Source: Ridgeia piscesae
Lineage: Eukaryota > Annelida > Polychaeta > Sabellida > Siboglinidae
Direction: 5' to 3'
Length of the DNA stretch: 64,000 bases
NCBI GenBank assembly: GCA_025642075.2
Contig: JAODUO010000028.1
Span: 1,185,001 to 1,249,000 of the forward strand
Shown: positions 12,837 to 27,059 of the stretch, in pieces
How positions within the stretch are numbered: position 1 is the stretch's first letter
Layout: every line of letters starts with the position of its first letter
Position numbers and translations under genes: made by a program
The notes under the pieces: generated by a model
Told to the model about the DNA's origin: nothing
What the model saw: the letters and a program-made list of their open reading frames with translations, nothing else
Database searches by the model: none

Positions 12837-13767
12837 ATGAACAAACTCATCTTCGTGGTGCTGGCGTTGGCTGCATTGGCAGTTTCCGCGCAGAAGATCC
12901 TAAGTCCACGATACAAGTCCAACATTGGTACGCCAGAGTGGAAAACATGTTTCCGCCTTGTTTCCATTACTCAATTAGTTGATTTGATAATAATGATATG
13001 GAATAATATATAAGCATGGTCTATGTATGATTTTATATGACAGAGAAATACTGAAAACTAGTTTCAAATTGTAACATGCTAAGAGGAACCCCGCTCGATC
13101 GGTCAGTGCAGCTACTGCAAAAACGCTACTTATAAGTTCAATAATAATAACATGTTTGGAAAGGAAATTCGTCTTTCCGTTGCCGCCCCCGCCGCCCCCC
13201 GGGCCGCCGCTGCCCCCGGCCGTTGCCCCCGCCGTTGCCGTTTGCCGCCGCCCCCGCCGCCCCCGCCCCCGGGCCGTTGGCCGCCGCCCCCGCCCCCGCC
13301 GCCGCCGCCGCCGCTCCCGGGCCGCCGGCCGCCGCCGCCGCCGCCCCCGCCGCCGCCCCCGGGCCGCCGCCGCCCCCGCCCCCCCCGCCCCGGGAAACTC
13401 ACTTTGTAATGGTTTATTTTATACACACAGTGGTAACAGCAACATGTTTTGAAAATGCACATATGAATATTTATTTGAAGTGAGGACGTTCATAGGTTAA
13501 TTTATCGGCACGGTTGGTCGCTGTGTCTTCGCATTCGTTCAGCGCGATGCATCCATTTTCTGTAGGCTGCCACAAAATGTGCCCGTTCGATGCGACGTCA
13601 AACTCCCTCCATCTTCGAGTGCCACAACGGCCGGCTCGTAGGGAACAATGTGGCGGATATTACTGCAACAACCCACTTCCAACCCTATGTCAAAGTAAGT
13701 CGATATTTTTGTTTCAAATAACCTATCTCATCTTTATATTATTTTAGAACGCTTTGGCAGCATGTGA
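12837..13767 (+). CDS. Putative small secreted cysteine-containing peptide, three coding exons
   Basis: Exons 12837-12927, 13566-13694 and 13748-13767 join in frame (phases 1 and 1) to 79 residues and a TGA. The introns have GT-AG ends (GTACGC...CTGTAG, GTAAGT...TTTTAG). Residues 1-18 are a classical signal peptide (MNKLIFVVLALAALAVSA) with an A-x-A cleavage site, so export is expected. The mature part has five cysteines spaced C-x3-C-x22-C-x4-C-x7-C and basic pairs near residues 55-56 and 74-75. Five is an odd number, so one may be free, pair between chains, or an exon boundary may be wrong. I do not recognise the family and assign no activity. A TTTCAG just before 12818 suggests an upstream non-coding exon. 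Confidence 0.5.
13181..13396. repeat. Extremely C/G-rich CCG/CCCCCG low-complexity block
   Basis: About 215 bp made almost only of CCG, CCCCCG and GGGCCG inside otherwise AT-rich intron 1 of the peptide gene. It reads as poly-Pro, poly-Ala or poly-Gly in six frames, which is compositional and not evidence of coding. G-runs on the minus strand could form quadruplexes. Confidence 0.9.
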
Positions 13768-13835
13768 CCTTCAGTCGAGAGGAACAGAAACACACACGCG
13801 CGCGCGCACGCACCCACACACACCCTACTTAATTA

Positions 13836-14031
13836 TTTCGAACATCCGGCAGAATGTTCTAGGAGACTGTTCAATAGACCAACGAGAACATTCGTTTCAG
13901 AAATGGTTGACGTAGCCTAAACGGCTTGTCCAGGGTTGGATTTTTTGGACACAAACAAAGCGACGTTTTTGAAGACGAAACCGGTCGTTTCTACGCAATT
14001 TTGCATTTCTTGAAATAGGGCTAGCTTAGAG
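13836..14031 (+). repeat. Dispersed repeat of about 190 bp, inverted relative to 25800-26010
   Basis: From AATTATTTCGAACATCCGGC to TTCTTGAAATAGGGCTAGC it matches the reverse complement of 25800-26010 with few differences. Confidence 0.85.
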
Positions 14032-14285
14032 ATATATAAACGTTGGGGAAAATTCTATTGTGAGTGATCGTTACATTTCTGAGGCTCCGTTCAAATGGTA
14101 AATTTATCGAATGACGAACTTTTAAACTATTTTATCAACTTTTTTAAAACCCCTCATTTTGGTTTTCCAATCTACTACAGATTACAAGTAACCATAGTTG
14201 TGCAAACGAAACTTTTACTTGCTCGTCTACGCAGTTCGGCAAGTTCCCCAAGTATCGCTCACGTAAACATTGCTCGGCACGAACA

Positions 14286-15723
<1,438 letters not shown>

Positions 15724-16662
15724 GCTGAGAGAAGTGATTCCTTCAGGAATATAATTTACAGTGTCTTCCTATAGTGTTGGAGTAAATGATCAGCCTCTGT
15801 GAATGCTGCAGTTCAACTGTCACACTTGAATGGTGTCCCACTTTGAGGAGTTGATGTCACACTCGCATGATGTCACGACCACGGGGAGTTGAAAATTACT
15901 GGGAGTTGACGTCAATGGCGTACCGAACACGAACGAGTTGATGTCACTCTTGAATGGTGTCTCCATCACAGGGGACTCGATGACACACTCGGATGGTGTC
16001 AAAATGACGGGGAGTTGACGTCAATGGCGTACCGACCACTAACGAGTTGATGTCACTCTTGAATGGTGTCTCCATCACAGGGGACTTGATGACACACTCG
16101 GATGGTGTCCCCGCTACAGGGAGTTGACGTCAGAAAGGTGATAATAATGTGTCACTTCACTCAGTGTCTTATATCGTTGTTGCCGAATCGGTGACAACAG
16201 CAGAACTTGATACGCGTCATTGTCAATGAACGACAGCAGGAAGCCTGATCACTTCAATGTTGACACTTCTGACATCAATAAGCATTAAAATTCAAAGTCA
16301 GTGTCCTGAAACAAACATAAATTATAATGTAGAAGCTGCTTATGTACATTACCTGATGACATGTAAAGGTCATTTACCGACACAATCAGACATGTAGAGG
16401 ACATTTACTGACACAATCAGACATGTAGAGGACACATTGTGACACAATCAGACATATACAGGACACTTACTGGTTTGATTAGACACAGAGGACACTTCTA
16501 TAGCGATATATTTAGATGCAGATACATAGGACACTTATCAATAAGTCAGATATGTAGTGAAATGTGAACACTCAGATACAGCATTAGTCTTTTGATAATG
16601 GAACTAATCTGACTACTAATGACATATCACACAACACATAGATTGGTGCCCTCACACCAAGG

Positions 16663-17608
16663 GCAGGGCTGGGGTCAGTTAAAAAAGAACTGGAATTGAT
16701 CAAAAGGATTCCAATTCAATTCTGGAATGGGAATTGAAAGATTTTGAATTGAATTAAATTGTAACTGAATGAAAAGGAATTGAGCAGCTGATATTGTTGT
16801 GATGCTGTGCAGGATATTTTACAGACAGTTGGGAGTATTGTTGTTCAGGAAAAGTTGGACAATGAAACATTACCAGGCAATTAATCAGTGGATGAAACTG
16901 ATGAACGGGTGGTCAATTGGGTATATCCTACTGCCTTGTGCAGATGAGTGCTAGCTGGGAACTGCTTCACAAAACCACTGACATTGCCCAGATAACAATC
17001 ACACTTTCCCTTTCCCACAAGTGAAGCCAGGATATCTCCAAACAGTCCAATGTGTAAAAAATTAAAGTCGAAAGATTACCAATGCAAACATAACCCCAGT
17101 GAAGAGTGACAACACTAAGTCTTGTAGATTATAACCAGAATGTGACAACCATCATTTATATCGATGTTGTAAAAATATATTTTGCCAAGCAATTAGGCAT
17201 TAATTGGTTTTTATATGTTCTTCCTAGCTACTCAATTGGTTTGTATTTTGGGTTAGTTGTTTATCTTATTTCTGCATGCTTAATATTGTTACGTGTCAGT
17301 GAGTCAAAACCATTTTAATGTGCTGATCTAGTGTTTCAACAAAAGTATTTTATGACCTTATTTCCTGTAACTTTTTCCTAGCTGAAATAGTGATTATACT
17401 ATTATATAAATATACCAATACACAACATGCTATATCACCCCCTGCATATACATTAATTGTACTATTTTATGGTTAACTTTTGTTACGTGAATTGGAATTG
17501 AATGAGAATGATTGTAGATGGAATTGGAAAGAAAAATGAATTGAATAGAAAGAATTGCAATGAATTGGAGCGGGAATTAGGTTTGAATGGAATTGAACCC
17601 AGCCCTGC
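16663..17608. mobile_element. Same inverted-repeat element, copy B
   Basis: Counterpart of 6111-7036, with the same CCAAGG flanks. It carries a short insertion near 17250 relative to copy A, so it is about 20 bp longer. Here the left terminus reads GCAGGGCTGGGG, a better match to the right terminus than in copy A. Confidence 0.6.
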
Positions 17609-17696
17609 CCAAGGGTGGGGTCAGATTCAGCTTAAAGACCCAATTAAATTTCTATGGTCGGGTCTGTGTACATATATTGCGGCTTTGGGCTTATGT

Positions 17697-18520
17697 TTGC
17701 TGCTCGAGAAATAACGCCAACTTGATTTGTTATTTCTCGAGCAGCTCGAGAAATAACGAATCAAGTTGGCATCATTTCTCGAGCAGCTCGATGGCTAGAA
17801 AACTCATTTTTTCTCATAAGACCTGATAAATACAAACAGGAAATGACCCAAAAGCGTCGCATTTACTACAAACAACTAGTATATGCATGTAGACGGCACG
17901 AAAATATTTGTAAGAACCCATTTATGCACGACCATATCTGCTCGACAAATAATGAGCCCAAGTGGGCGTTATTTCTCGAGCAGCTCGATAAATAAGAAAA
18001 CTCGTTGTTTCTCTTTAAGAACTGATAAATACAAACAGTAAAAGACCCAACGGCATCGCATTGACTACTAACAATTAATATGTGCACGTAAACGGCATGA
18101 AAACATTTGTAGAAGCCCATGCATGCACGCCAAGATCTGCTCGACAAATAACGAGACGAGTCGGAATTATTTCTCGAGCAGCTCGATGGATAAGAAAACT
18201 CCTTGTTTCTCATAAAAACGGATAAATACAATCAGGAAACGACCAAACAGCATCACATTTATTACAAACAAATAGTATGTGCCTGTATATGGCACGAAAA
18301 TATTTCTAAGAACCCATGCATGCACGCCCATATCTGCTCGACAAATAACGAGACGAGTTGGCGTTATTTCTCGAGCACCTCGATAAATACGAAAACTCTT
18401 TGCTTCTCTTTAGAACTTATAATTACAAACAGTAAATGATTCAGCAACGTTGTATTGACTATTAACAACTAGTATGTGCATGTTAACGGCTTCTTATTTA
18501 TCGAGCAGCTCAGGAAATAG
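17697..18520. repeat. Same CTCGAG-palindrome tandem repeat, copy B
   Basis: Counterpart of 7125-8035, lacking about 85 bp of the last unit. The deletion joins GTTAACGGC directly to TTCTTATTTATCGAG. Confidence 0.8.
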
Positions 18521-18744
18521 CCTAAGCCTACAAACTCGCGTAGCCTCGATTACCTAGGCTCCATTAGGTAGCAGCATGTAGAGCCCCTCGCTACTGCCTG
18601 GGGAAATTATGCTCTGCAATTGTGACTGCCACTTGGGAAAAGACTGGGGTATGCATTTTAATGCAACAAATAGCAATATAATGCGAACTGCCAGAACTTA
18701 AAATCCTTTAACCAGATGACATTCACTCGTATACTAAAATAAAT

Positions 18745-19110
18745 TGACACATTAAAATATCACAAACTATCCTGGTCAGCATACATCTCCCAAACGTGTA
18801 ACAAAGCCAATGCCTCTCTATCATTATTAAGAATAAATCTGAAATAGTGTCTACAATTTCCAAGACAAAGAGCTTATATCACTCTCGTCAGACCCATTAT
18901 TGAATATGGCTGCACAGTAGAGACCGACACTTCTAAAAGATATAAACACACTAGAGAAAATAGAAAGAAGAGCTTCTTGCTTTGTAAACGATGATTACAA
19001 TACGAGTAATTCACGAATTGTATACTGCATTACATCAATTAACAGGACCCTATATTATCGCCTACTACATTATATACACGAACAGAATACAGCATGCGTA
19101 ATATGGCAGG
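18745..19110 (+). pseudogene. 3' remnant of a non-LTR retrotransposon reverse transcriptase, copy B
   Basis: Duplicate of 8255-8625 with almost identical sequence and the same disabling changes, so the decay predates the duplication. Confidence 0.55.
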
Positions 19111-20619
19111 AGTAAAAACACTAAAACAATCTTACATCGGTTTAGTTTGACAATAATATATTTGTACTATTATCCAACAATAGTTATTAATAGAATTAAA
19201 GCCTCTAAGGATAAAAAAATTAACCATAACTATTGTTACGCTTTCTACAGATACAGATACTTCTAGTCAAATGCTCTAATAGACGTGGTTCCACCTAGCG
19301 ATAACCGGAGTATACATGGGTAGCCTGCCCAGACGACGTTAGATGGCAGCACGTGTGCGCCTCCAACCAGAGCTACTGGGAAGAGAACGGGTTAGTTATG
19401 AGATAAATGTAGCATCTTTTATAATGGGATTAGAAGTCCGTCCCGCATTTTTTGGCATGGAAGGTGGCAGCCCTATTGATAAATCATGTCTCCTTGACCA
19501 AGGTAGTACGTTGATTACAAATTCCATGTCACCCAGGGTCGTAATTAAACTAAATAAAGAAAAAGAAAACTGTATTTACTAATCTCACACGCAGAGTAAT
19601 TGCTTGTGTGACCGAGACAAAAAATAGTACATTATATTAGTAACACATACGTATACACTGTTTTAACATTGACAGTCCCCGTAGAGGTGTCAGTAGTTTG
19701 ACACATCGGTACACCTCGTATTTTGACAGCTTGACATTATTTAATGTGTACGTAATAATGTAAGAAAGATATAACCCAGGGGACATTCAATGTTAACTCG
19801 ATAAAAAACAGGGTGACATTTTCATGACCGTCTTCGATTTTGATTAAATTTGGTGTGTTTGGTCGTTTATGATCACGAGTCTATGCTTCCTACGAAATGT
19901 TAGGTCAACCTGACCTTAATGTCCATGCAGAGATATAAGTCATCAAACTTTGACCCGACCTTGATACCTGACAAACTTCCAGGTGTCAAAACTCCACTTC
20001 TACGTGGCCTACAGATGTGTTGTTGGTGTCGTTTTAAAGCTATTAGAATTACCTACCTATTTAGATAATAACCCAAACACAACACATTTTAAAATATATT
20101 TAAATAAAATGGTTTGACTTTTGACCTGACCTAAGAAAAACTCGTAATCTCCCATTTCGCTGGTTTCTTTTATGTTGAAGCATCTAAATATATAGCAAGA
20201 ATCTGTATACATTTTATCGTGCGCAATTGAATACTTCAGGAGTTATGAATTTTGAAACATTTCTTGTGCCACATTAATGCTGAAATATTACACATTAACA
20301 TCATATAAATTAAAAACGCGAGACAATTGCCCAGTTATTAGCAACAGTTAATAAAACAAAGCCAATGTTACAATCGTGCACATTAACACAAATATATAAT
20401 GTCTGAGTTCAACCCCTTTGTAAACATAATCAACATGATCATAGAATGACAAACTTTCATGAAGTAGTTCCGGTTCATCAAGTGGCGGAGTAGTTCTTCC
20501 CCCTCCAAACGTTAACTCTTTAGTTTCAGTTGTATTAACTTTAAGAAAGCTGGACTTAAACTGAAAAGTTAACGCATCGATTTGAAGGAACTATTCAGAA
20601 AGAGAGTGTTCATCTTTAA

Positions 20620-21612
20620 GACGACCTACAAGGGCCACGTCATCTGCATATTTAATCAGGGTAAGAAATGAATTTTTAGACGATATGTCGTTCGTATATA
20701 TTCAAAACAGAATTGCAGAAGGACGAAGCCTTGTGGAGCTCCGGTGTTTACTACGATTTCGTCCGACAGCACGGAATCTCTGCACATAGGACCGTTCAGT
20801 CTGTCGCGCTGTCGCCGATCACATAGAAACAGCCTAATCCATTGAATAAGATGAGGATTAACCTCAACGTTCAACAACTTCTTAAACAGAGCATGGGTTT
20901 GTATAGTATTAAAGGCCGACGAAAAGTCCATGAATAGGACACGGACGGTTTTCCAGAAGTCTCTAGATGACTGGCAATTATATTGAACAAAGTTAGTGTT
21001 GCGTCCTGTACTCCTCTTTTGGCTCTGTAAGCAAACTGTAGGGATCACTGCGATTGGCCACAGGCTTAATCAATTGATTACATACAAGTCTTTCCATACA
21101 TTTAGTAATGATAGATGTAAGCGCCACTGGTCGAAAGTCATTAAATTCTCTGGCGCTGCGTTTTTGGGCAATGGACATAATAGTAGATTGTTTCCACGAG
21201 CGTGGCATAGAATGCGTGTTTAAGAGCAATTGGAAAAATCTTGTCAAAAAAGGAACGAGCTGATTCGCGCATACTTTCATAACACAGCCCCGCGAGCGAT
21301 CGGGACCAGGTGCTCTGTTTAGTTTAATACGTGAGAAGCATCAAACAACATCACTTTCGACCAGTGTTTCAGGGCTGGAGCTTATTGCATGACACAATAT
21401 ATCAAATTCATCTCTATAGTTGATATTGTCATATCTGGCATAAAACCTGCTTAAATCATTGGCAAACGTTGCTAGATTGTCAGGTACCAAAGGTTGTTCT
21501 TTACGAGTTCTACCCATCATCCTGTTAAGACCCTTCCAGACATCGCTGGCATTACCAGATAGCAGTTTTTGCTCAACTTTGTTTTTACACTCCAATTTGG
21601 CTAGTTTCATTT
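20620..21612 (-). pseudogene. CR1/Rex1-like LINE fragment (reverse transcriptase core), copy B
   Basis: Counterpart of copy A. Here the motif A region is joined without a shift to a readable motif B region (residues NTGAPQGFVL), so this copy is less damaged at its 3' side. The frame breaks near 21040 by loss of one G relative to copy A. No endonuclease domain is present upstream; the fragment stops at the AC microsatellite. Confidence 0.75.
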
Positions 21613-21660
21613 TATTTTTAAACTCTGTTTAATCCTCTAATATAAATTATGCACACGCAA

Positions 21661-21723
21661 ACACACACATACACACAAGCGCGCGCAAACACACACACAT
21701 ACACATACACAGACACAGACACA

Positions 21724-21817
<94 letters not shown>

Positions 21818-21890
21818 CACGCGCGCACGCACGCACGCACACACATAAACACATACACACACGTACGCGCGCACGCACACACGCACGCAT
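21661..21890. repeat. AC/GCAC microsatellite, copy B
   Basis: A long (AC)n core (about 21725-21812) flanked by GCGCAC and ACAT variants. Much longer than its counterpart at 11103-11193. Confidence 0.95.
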
Positions 21891-22245
21891 GACGTCCAAT
21901 ATTCGCTCCGCTAACCCAAAGAGACGTGCGAGTACATCCAAAGCCAGAAAACAAGTCGGCGTTTTCATCACGCAACTCGCAAGATCGACTAACCCCAAAG
22001 ACCTGGCGACACACGTCAAGCGAGAGACTGCATGGCTTGTCTGTGTCATGCGAACCTTTGAGAACGAAATTTGACACCTATTCGTCATTCTGTGTTAGAC
22101 TGCCACCTCGTGATCAACACCTACTGCTAGACTCTAGGGTGTGGCCGTCTGGTGTTATGGTCCGTGCTTTTCTTGAATAAGTGCATGTTTGAAACACAGA
22201 TTGCATTGTTTCTAGCTAACATTCATACATACAATACTTAATGGA

Positions 22246-23408
22246 TTGAATATTGTAACGTTTAACTGTCATGGTTTTAAGTCATCTGTTTATGATATTT
22301 TACTACTTTGTGAACAGTTTGATGTCATAATTTTGCAAGAGCTATGGCTCTCCAGTGAAGACATCTCTTTATTGCGTTCTATTCATAAAGCATTTGAAGC
22401 ATATGCGGTCAGTGCTATGAATGACCAACTCGGTATACAAGTTGGACGCCCATTTGGTGGTATTGGTATTTTATGGAGAAAATCGATTTCACATGCTTGT
22501 ACAATTTGTGATTTACAAGACAACAGATTACTTGGAATTGACATTGACACAAATTATGGCAAATTGTTTATTCTAAATGTATACATGCCTAATTACCAGT
22601 CATCTGACAACTTTGAGGAATTGTGTAACTACTTTGGTAAAATTGCGTCTATAATTGAAGAAAAGGACACGTCCAGTGTTGTTATCACTGGTGATTTTAA
22701 TGCTGCTGTTAACACCCCTTTTGAATCTGAATTAATTGCTATGTGTGAGAATACTGGTTTGGTTATCTCAGATTATGAGATTTTTGGTCGAGCTAGCGAC
22801 ACGTATACGTATGTAAGTGATGCTCACAACTCTACCTCGTGGTTAGATCACTTTATCTGCTCTCACAGTGTAAACTCGATGATCACTGATTTATATATAT
22901 TAGATAAATGTCCTAGTTCGGATCACCTCCCTGTAGGACTAGTGATCTCTACTGCACTAACTGCAGAAAGATGTGTTAATAACGAGAAACATGCTGACAA
23001 AATACCTCCTATCTTTAGATGGTCTAATGCAAAAGATTGTAATATCAAAGAATATGGAAAGTGTAGTGCTGTAATTCATCTAGACAGAATACACATTTCA
23101 GACTCAAGTACGTGAACTAATTCTAAATGTACAAACATACAGCATATAAGTGACATTGACAACTTATTCGATGATATATGTAATGCGCTTCGGGTATCTA
23201 ATCTTAAAATGATTACTACATGCAAAAAAACATTGTGCCAAGACTACATTGTACCTGGGTGGAATGATTACGTTAAGGAAGCGCACACTGAAGCTAGATA
23301 TTATTATATTTTATGGCGTGATATGGGAAAACCTAAGCATGGCCCAGTCTGTGAACTAATGCGGAAAACCAGGTTACATTTTAAATATATGCTTAAACAG
23401 TGTCAACA
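22246..23408 (+). pseudogene. LINE endonuclease (APE-type) and linker region
   Basis: Reads NIVTFNCHGFKSS (the N of the active site), QELWL (catalytic E), GGIGILWR, VVITGDFNAA (the D-x-N pair) and PSSDHLPVG (the catalytic DH). All hallmark residues of an apurinic endonuclease-like domain are therefore in place. One in-frame TGA at 23113-23115 follows the domain. The frame then stays open through the linker to 23418. No ATG is obvious at the start; the frame opens with TTG AAT, so initiation may lie upstream or be lost. Confidence 0.8.
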
Positions 23409-23410
23409 AT

Positions 23411-24904
23411 GTGGCTAAATCCATGCAAGCTAAAGATGCAGACAGTTTCTGGAAAAACGTATCTAAAACATACAAGAAAGGTATACTCAATGCTACAAAT
23501 GTCAATGGTGCTAATGATCCTACGGCCATATCCGCCATGTGGAAAACACATTTTGAATCGTTGCTAAACAATGTAACCACAGTTGCAAATATGCAAAATG
23601 TGAAAGAGCGTGTACAAAACACAGAATATTTGTATTATGGAAATAACTTACTCATAACTCCTTGTATGGTTCAAAACGCTATCGATAAGTTGAAATGTGG
23701 AAAAGCATGTGGCAACGATGGTCTATCTGCCGAACACTTTATTCATTCATATAGGCGCATAACTATACTGTTGTCCATTTTCTATAATAGAGTGATTTCT
23801 CATGGTCATCTACCTGATGACTTTATGAAAACTATTATAATTCCATTGATAAAAAATAAGTCTGGGGACACGAGCAACGTAAATAACTACAGACCAATTG
23901 CGCTTGTCACCGTTGCCTCAAAAATATTAGAAATTATATTGCTGGAACTGTTGACACCATATCTTAATACAACCGACAATCAATTTGGATTTCAGAAGGG
24001 ACACTCTACTGATCACTGTATATTTGCTGTATTCATGCTTTCTGGACGCTTCAAAAGCATTTGACAGAGTCAATCACTGGACGCTTTTTAGAAAATTGCT
24101 TAATCGAGGTGTGCCTGTTGTACTTATCCGTATCCTGTTGTACTGGTACAGAACCCAACCATTCTGTATAAAATGGGGTTCTACAACATAAGACTTTTTA
24201 ATGTTTCTAATGGTGTTCGACAAGGTGGCATTTTGTCCCCATATTTATTTATCGTATACATTGGTGAACTGAGCAATATGCTAAATAGTGCTGGTATAGT
24301 TTGCCACATACACAACTACTGCTCTAATCACGTGTTCTATGCTGATGACATATGTGTTATTGCTCCTATTCCTAGTGGGCTTCAGGGTTTGCTGAACATA
24401 TGTGCAAAGTTTGGGCTTGTAAATGATGTTGAATATAACCCTATCAAGTCGTTGTGTATGGTCTTCAAACCACGTGGTTTTAACCTGAAATGTCCAGATA
24501 TATATTTGAACGTAAACAAGCTTGCATATGTCAAAGAAGCAAAGTATTTAGGTGTGATAATATGCAATGACCTGAAAGATGACGGAGATATTTTGAGACA
24601 TCTTCGTAATTTTTATACTAGGTCTAATAGCATTATCAGAAAATTTCACCACTGTTCCGTGGGTGTTAAACTACGTCTGTTTCATGCATATTGCTGTAAA
24701 ACTTATTGTTGCCAATTATGGGTTAACTTCAATAAGGGCTCTTATTTAAAAGCTAAAGTTGCCTACAACAATATGCATAGACGGATTTTGGGATATAACC
24801 GACGGGACAGCGCAAGTAGCATGTTTGCTAATAATGCTATTGATAAATTTGAAGCCCTATTGCGTAAGAACATATATGGTTTAAAAAACGCATTTTTAAC
24901 ATAA
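23411..24904 (+). pseudogene. LINE reverse transcriptase region with two frameshifts
   Basis: Three overlapping frames cover the RT: 23411-24064 (KCGKACGNDGLSAEHF, NNYRPIALVTVASKILE, FGFQKGHSTDHC), 23985-24191 (DASKAFDRVNHWTLFRKLL) and 24173-24904 (VSNGVRQGGILSPYLF, VFYADDICVIAP, KYLGVIICNDL). The catalytic motif A aspartates and YADD are intact. Breaks near 24040 and 24195 are one-base shifts. The thumb ends with an HRRILGYNRRDSASSMF motif. Few mutations separate this copy from an intact frame, so it is young. Confidence 0.8.
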
Positions 24905-25325
24905 ATAATGACTTGATTAGGGTTATGTACAATTTGCTTTGAAATAGTAAATGGCCCAATGTGGATTAGCTGGGCCAATTCGTTGTACACAGTAAAGATG
25001 TAAGATAGCCATCATGTCTCGCATCTAACTTTATTATTTATTTATTATTATATATATTTTTAAAGTCAGCAAGTTGTTTGTATAACTTACTTTTCAAACC
25101 GTGTTTATTTACATGAATTAATTTCATATTTATTATACAATCACATACTGTATATTGCTCATTATTTTATCTGTTTTACTGCAATTTTACATTTATCTAA
25201 CTTATAACCTTTTTTTTATCTATTCATTTTTTTAACATATTGTATATTTTATAGGCTACTTAGATGTGCTAATGTATGTACCAATTGTATATGAGTTTTT
25301 ACCTGAAATAAATGTATTCATATTC

Positions 25326-25408
<83 letters not shown>
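25326..25408. repeat. (TA)n microsatellite
   Basis: About 80 bp of uninterrupted TA at the presumed 3' end of the LINE. Confidence 0.95.
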
Positions 25409-25415
<7 letters not shown>

Positions 25416-25799
25416 GAGGGAGACAGAGAATGGCAGATAGATGGACGTAGAGTCAGGGGCGCAAGGTGCATATTGTGCTTTATTCACAAACACAAAGCTC
25501 CATTTTATTTATGCAGAAATAAGTTATACACTATACATTTCTCTGTAGTTTCCAGCGTCGGAATTCAAAATTTTATGGAGGAAGCAAATTTATCAAAGGA
25601 CCGCGTTTTATCGGCATGGAGAGGAAGTCAGTTTTCCCGCGATGACTATGTAAAATTAAACACGTCACCGCGAGCGTATACGTAATCAAACGCGTACGCG
25701 TTCTGACTTTCGCGGGACAGTCCATTGATCATGACGGGGTAGTTGATAAGTTAAAAAAACTCATGTTTGATAAAATCAACCACCAGTTCAAAAACTTAC

Positions 25800-26010
25800 A
25801 AACTCTAAGCTAGCCCTATTTCAAGAAATGCAAAATTGCGTAGAAACGACCGGTTTCGTCTTCAAAAACGTCGCTTTGTTTGTGTCATATCCAAAAATCC
25901 AACCCTGGAAAAGCCGTTTAGGCTACGTCAACCATTTTTGAAACGAGTGTTCTCCTTGGTCTATTGAACAGTCTTTCCTTCTAGAACATTCTGCCGGATG
26001 TTCGAAATAA
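25800..26010 (-). repeat. Dispersed repeat, inverted partner of 13836-14031
   Basis: From GCTAGCCCTATTTCAAG to GTTCGAAATAATTC it is the reverse complement of 13836-14031. A weaker resemblance continues on the 5' side (25740-25800 versus 14100-14150), so the shared family may be longer. Confidence 0.85.
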
Positions 26011-26515
26011 TTCATTCTGATTGGATAGTTAAACAGGGGTTCCATATTAGCCAATCAAAACTTTCGACTGAGTAACGTTATACGTAGATTTGATCGTTAA
26101 GGAAATTAGTTGAGCGCAACTCCTCGAGCTAGCAAGACGTTCAGAAGGTCGAACAGTGAAGCCAAAAAGGACTTCGGATGTGTCGTTTGTCGAGCCTGAA
26201 CATTTGCGCTACAACAACAGAAGCGGTCGAACGTTAGCGGCAACGCGTGCAAGTCTGAAGACACACAATGCTCTGTGCGATTGAACACCATTTCATCGCC
26301 GTCTTCCCTGCATCAAGTTGTCGCTGTCAACGAACGTTGCCGCCATGCCATGGTTACCACCGCTCTCGGGTAAAAAGGTAGGCATTTTTATATAAAATAG
26401 TCCGAATTCAAATCTAAGTTATGCTGCTTGCGAAATTTATATAATGCGTTTGCTTAAAAAACATTATGGTTACTCAGATGTGGTTATTGCGTTTTCAGAT
26501 GTGCGCAGTCGTGAA
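26010..26515. other. Unassigned stretch
   Basis: Mixed-composition sequence. An AAAAAGGTAGGC donor-like site at 26375 follows a short open stretch, but no gene can be supported. Confidence 0.3.
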
Positions 26516-26875
26516 TCGAGTTGCTGTTCCCCACCTTTGCCTTCGCCACCACCACGGGAAATCCAGAATGCCGCGTTTCGTCACGATCACAGACGGAGCC
26601 AAATCTGTCGGCGACAACATCACGCATCAATTCACGCATCCGCTGGCGCCATCACGATCGCCGTTCAATTCGCATCGAAACGCGGCATCGCCAAAACCCG
26701 TTGCTGTTCTCCACCTTCGGCTTCGCTACCGCAAATCCGGAATGCCGCGTGACGTAAAATCACAGACGAGCCAAATCTTTCGGCGGCAACTTCACGCATT
26801 CACACATCCGCCGGCGCCGCCACGATCGACGTTCAATTCGCATCGAAACGCGACATTGCCAAAACGCTACAAGGG
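26516..26875. repeat. GC-rich tandem duplication, about 180 bp, two copies
   Basis: GTTGCTGTTCCCCACCTTTG... at 26520 and GTTGCTGTTCTCCACCTTCG... at 26701 begin two copies. Each runs through AGCCAAATCT-GTCGGCG, CATCCGC and GTTCAATTCGCATCGAAACG. Open frames across it follow from composition. Confidence 0.7.
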
Positions 26876-27059
26876 CAACCGGGCGAATTCGGCGCAACGA
26901 GAGTGCTTCTTTCAAATACGCGAACATCCGATGTTACCGCAGCAACAGCCGGTATCAGTAACTCCGCATCGTATGTCCTGTCCGTGTCTTGTCTCTTTCT
27001 CTGTGGGCCACTACGACGTATTAGTGTCAACGCCCGATTCTATGTTCAGTGTTGTTTAG

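Larger units (their letters stand above)
22246..25330 (+). mobile_element. Near full-length non-LTR retrotransposon (LINE), jockey/CR1 group, recently disabled
   Basis: The element contains an APE-type endonuclease, a linker and a reverse transcriptase on one strand, followed by about 400 bp of AT-rich 3' sequence that runs into (TA)n at 25326. The lack of 5' UTR promoter features and target duplications in what I can read leaves its exact ends open. Clade assignment would need a tree; YADD and the C-terminal RRxSAS-MF motif place it near CR1/L2-like elements. Confidence 0.8.

Noticed and set aside
13130..13483. Poly-Gly/Pro/Ala frames
   Set aside because: They come from the CCG-rich block; similar frames occur in all six readings.
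22140..22180. tRNA-like or SINE-head text GTGGCCGTCTGGTGTTATGG
   Set aside because: Resembles a tRNA-derived A-box region only weakly; no B box or cloverleaf could be drawn.
26466..27059. 197-codon plus-strand frame
   Set aside because: Runs over a GC-rich tandem duplication with open frames in several readings and no recognisable domain.
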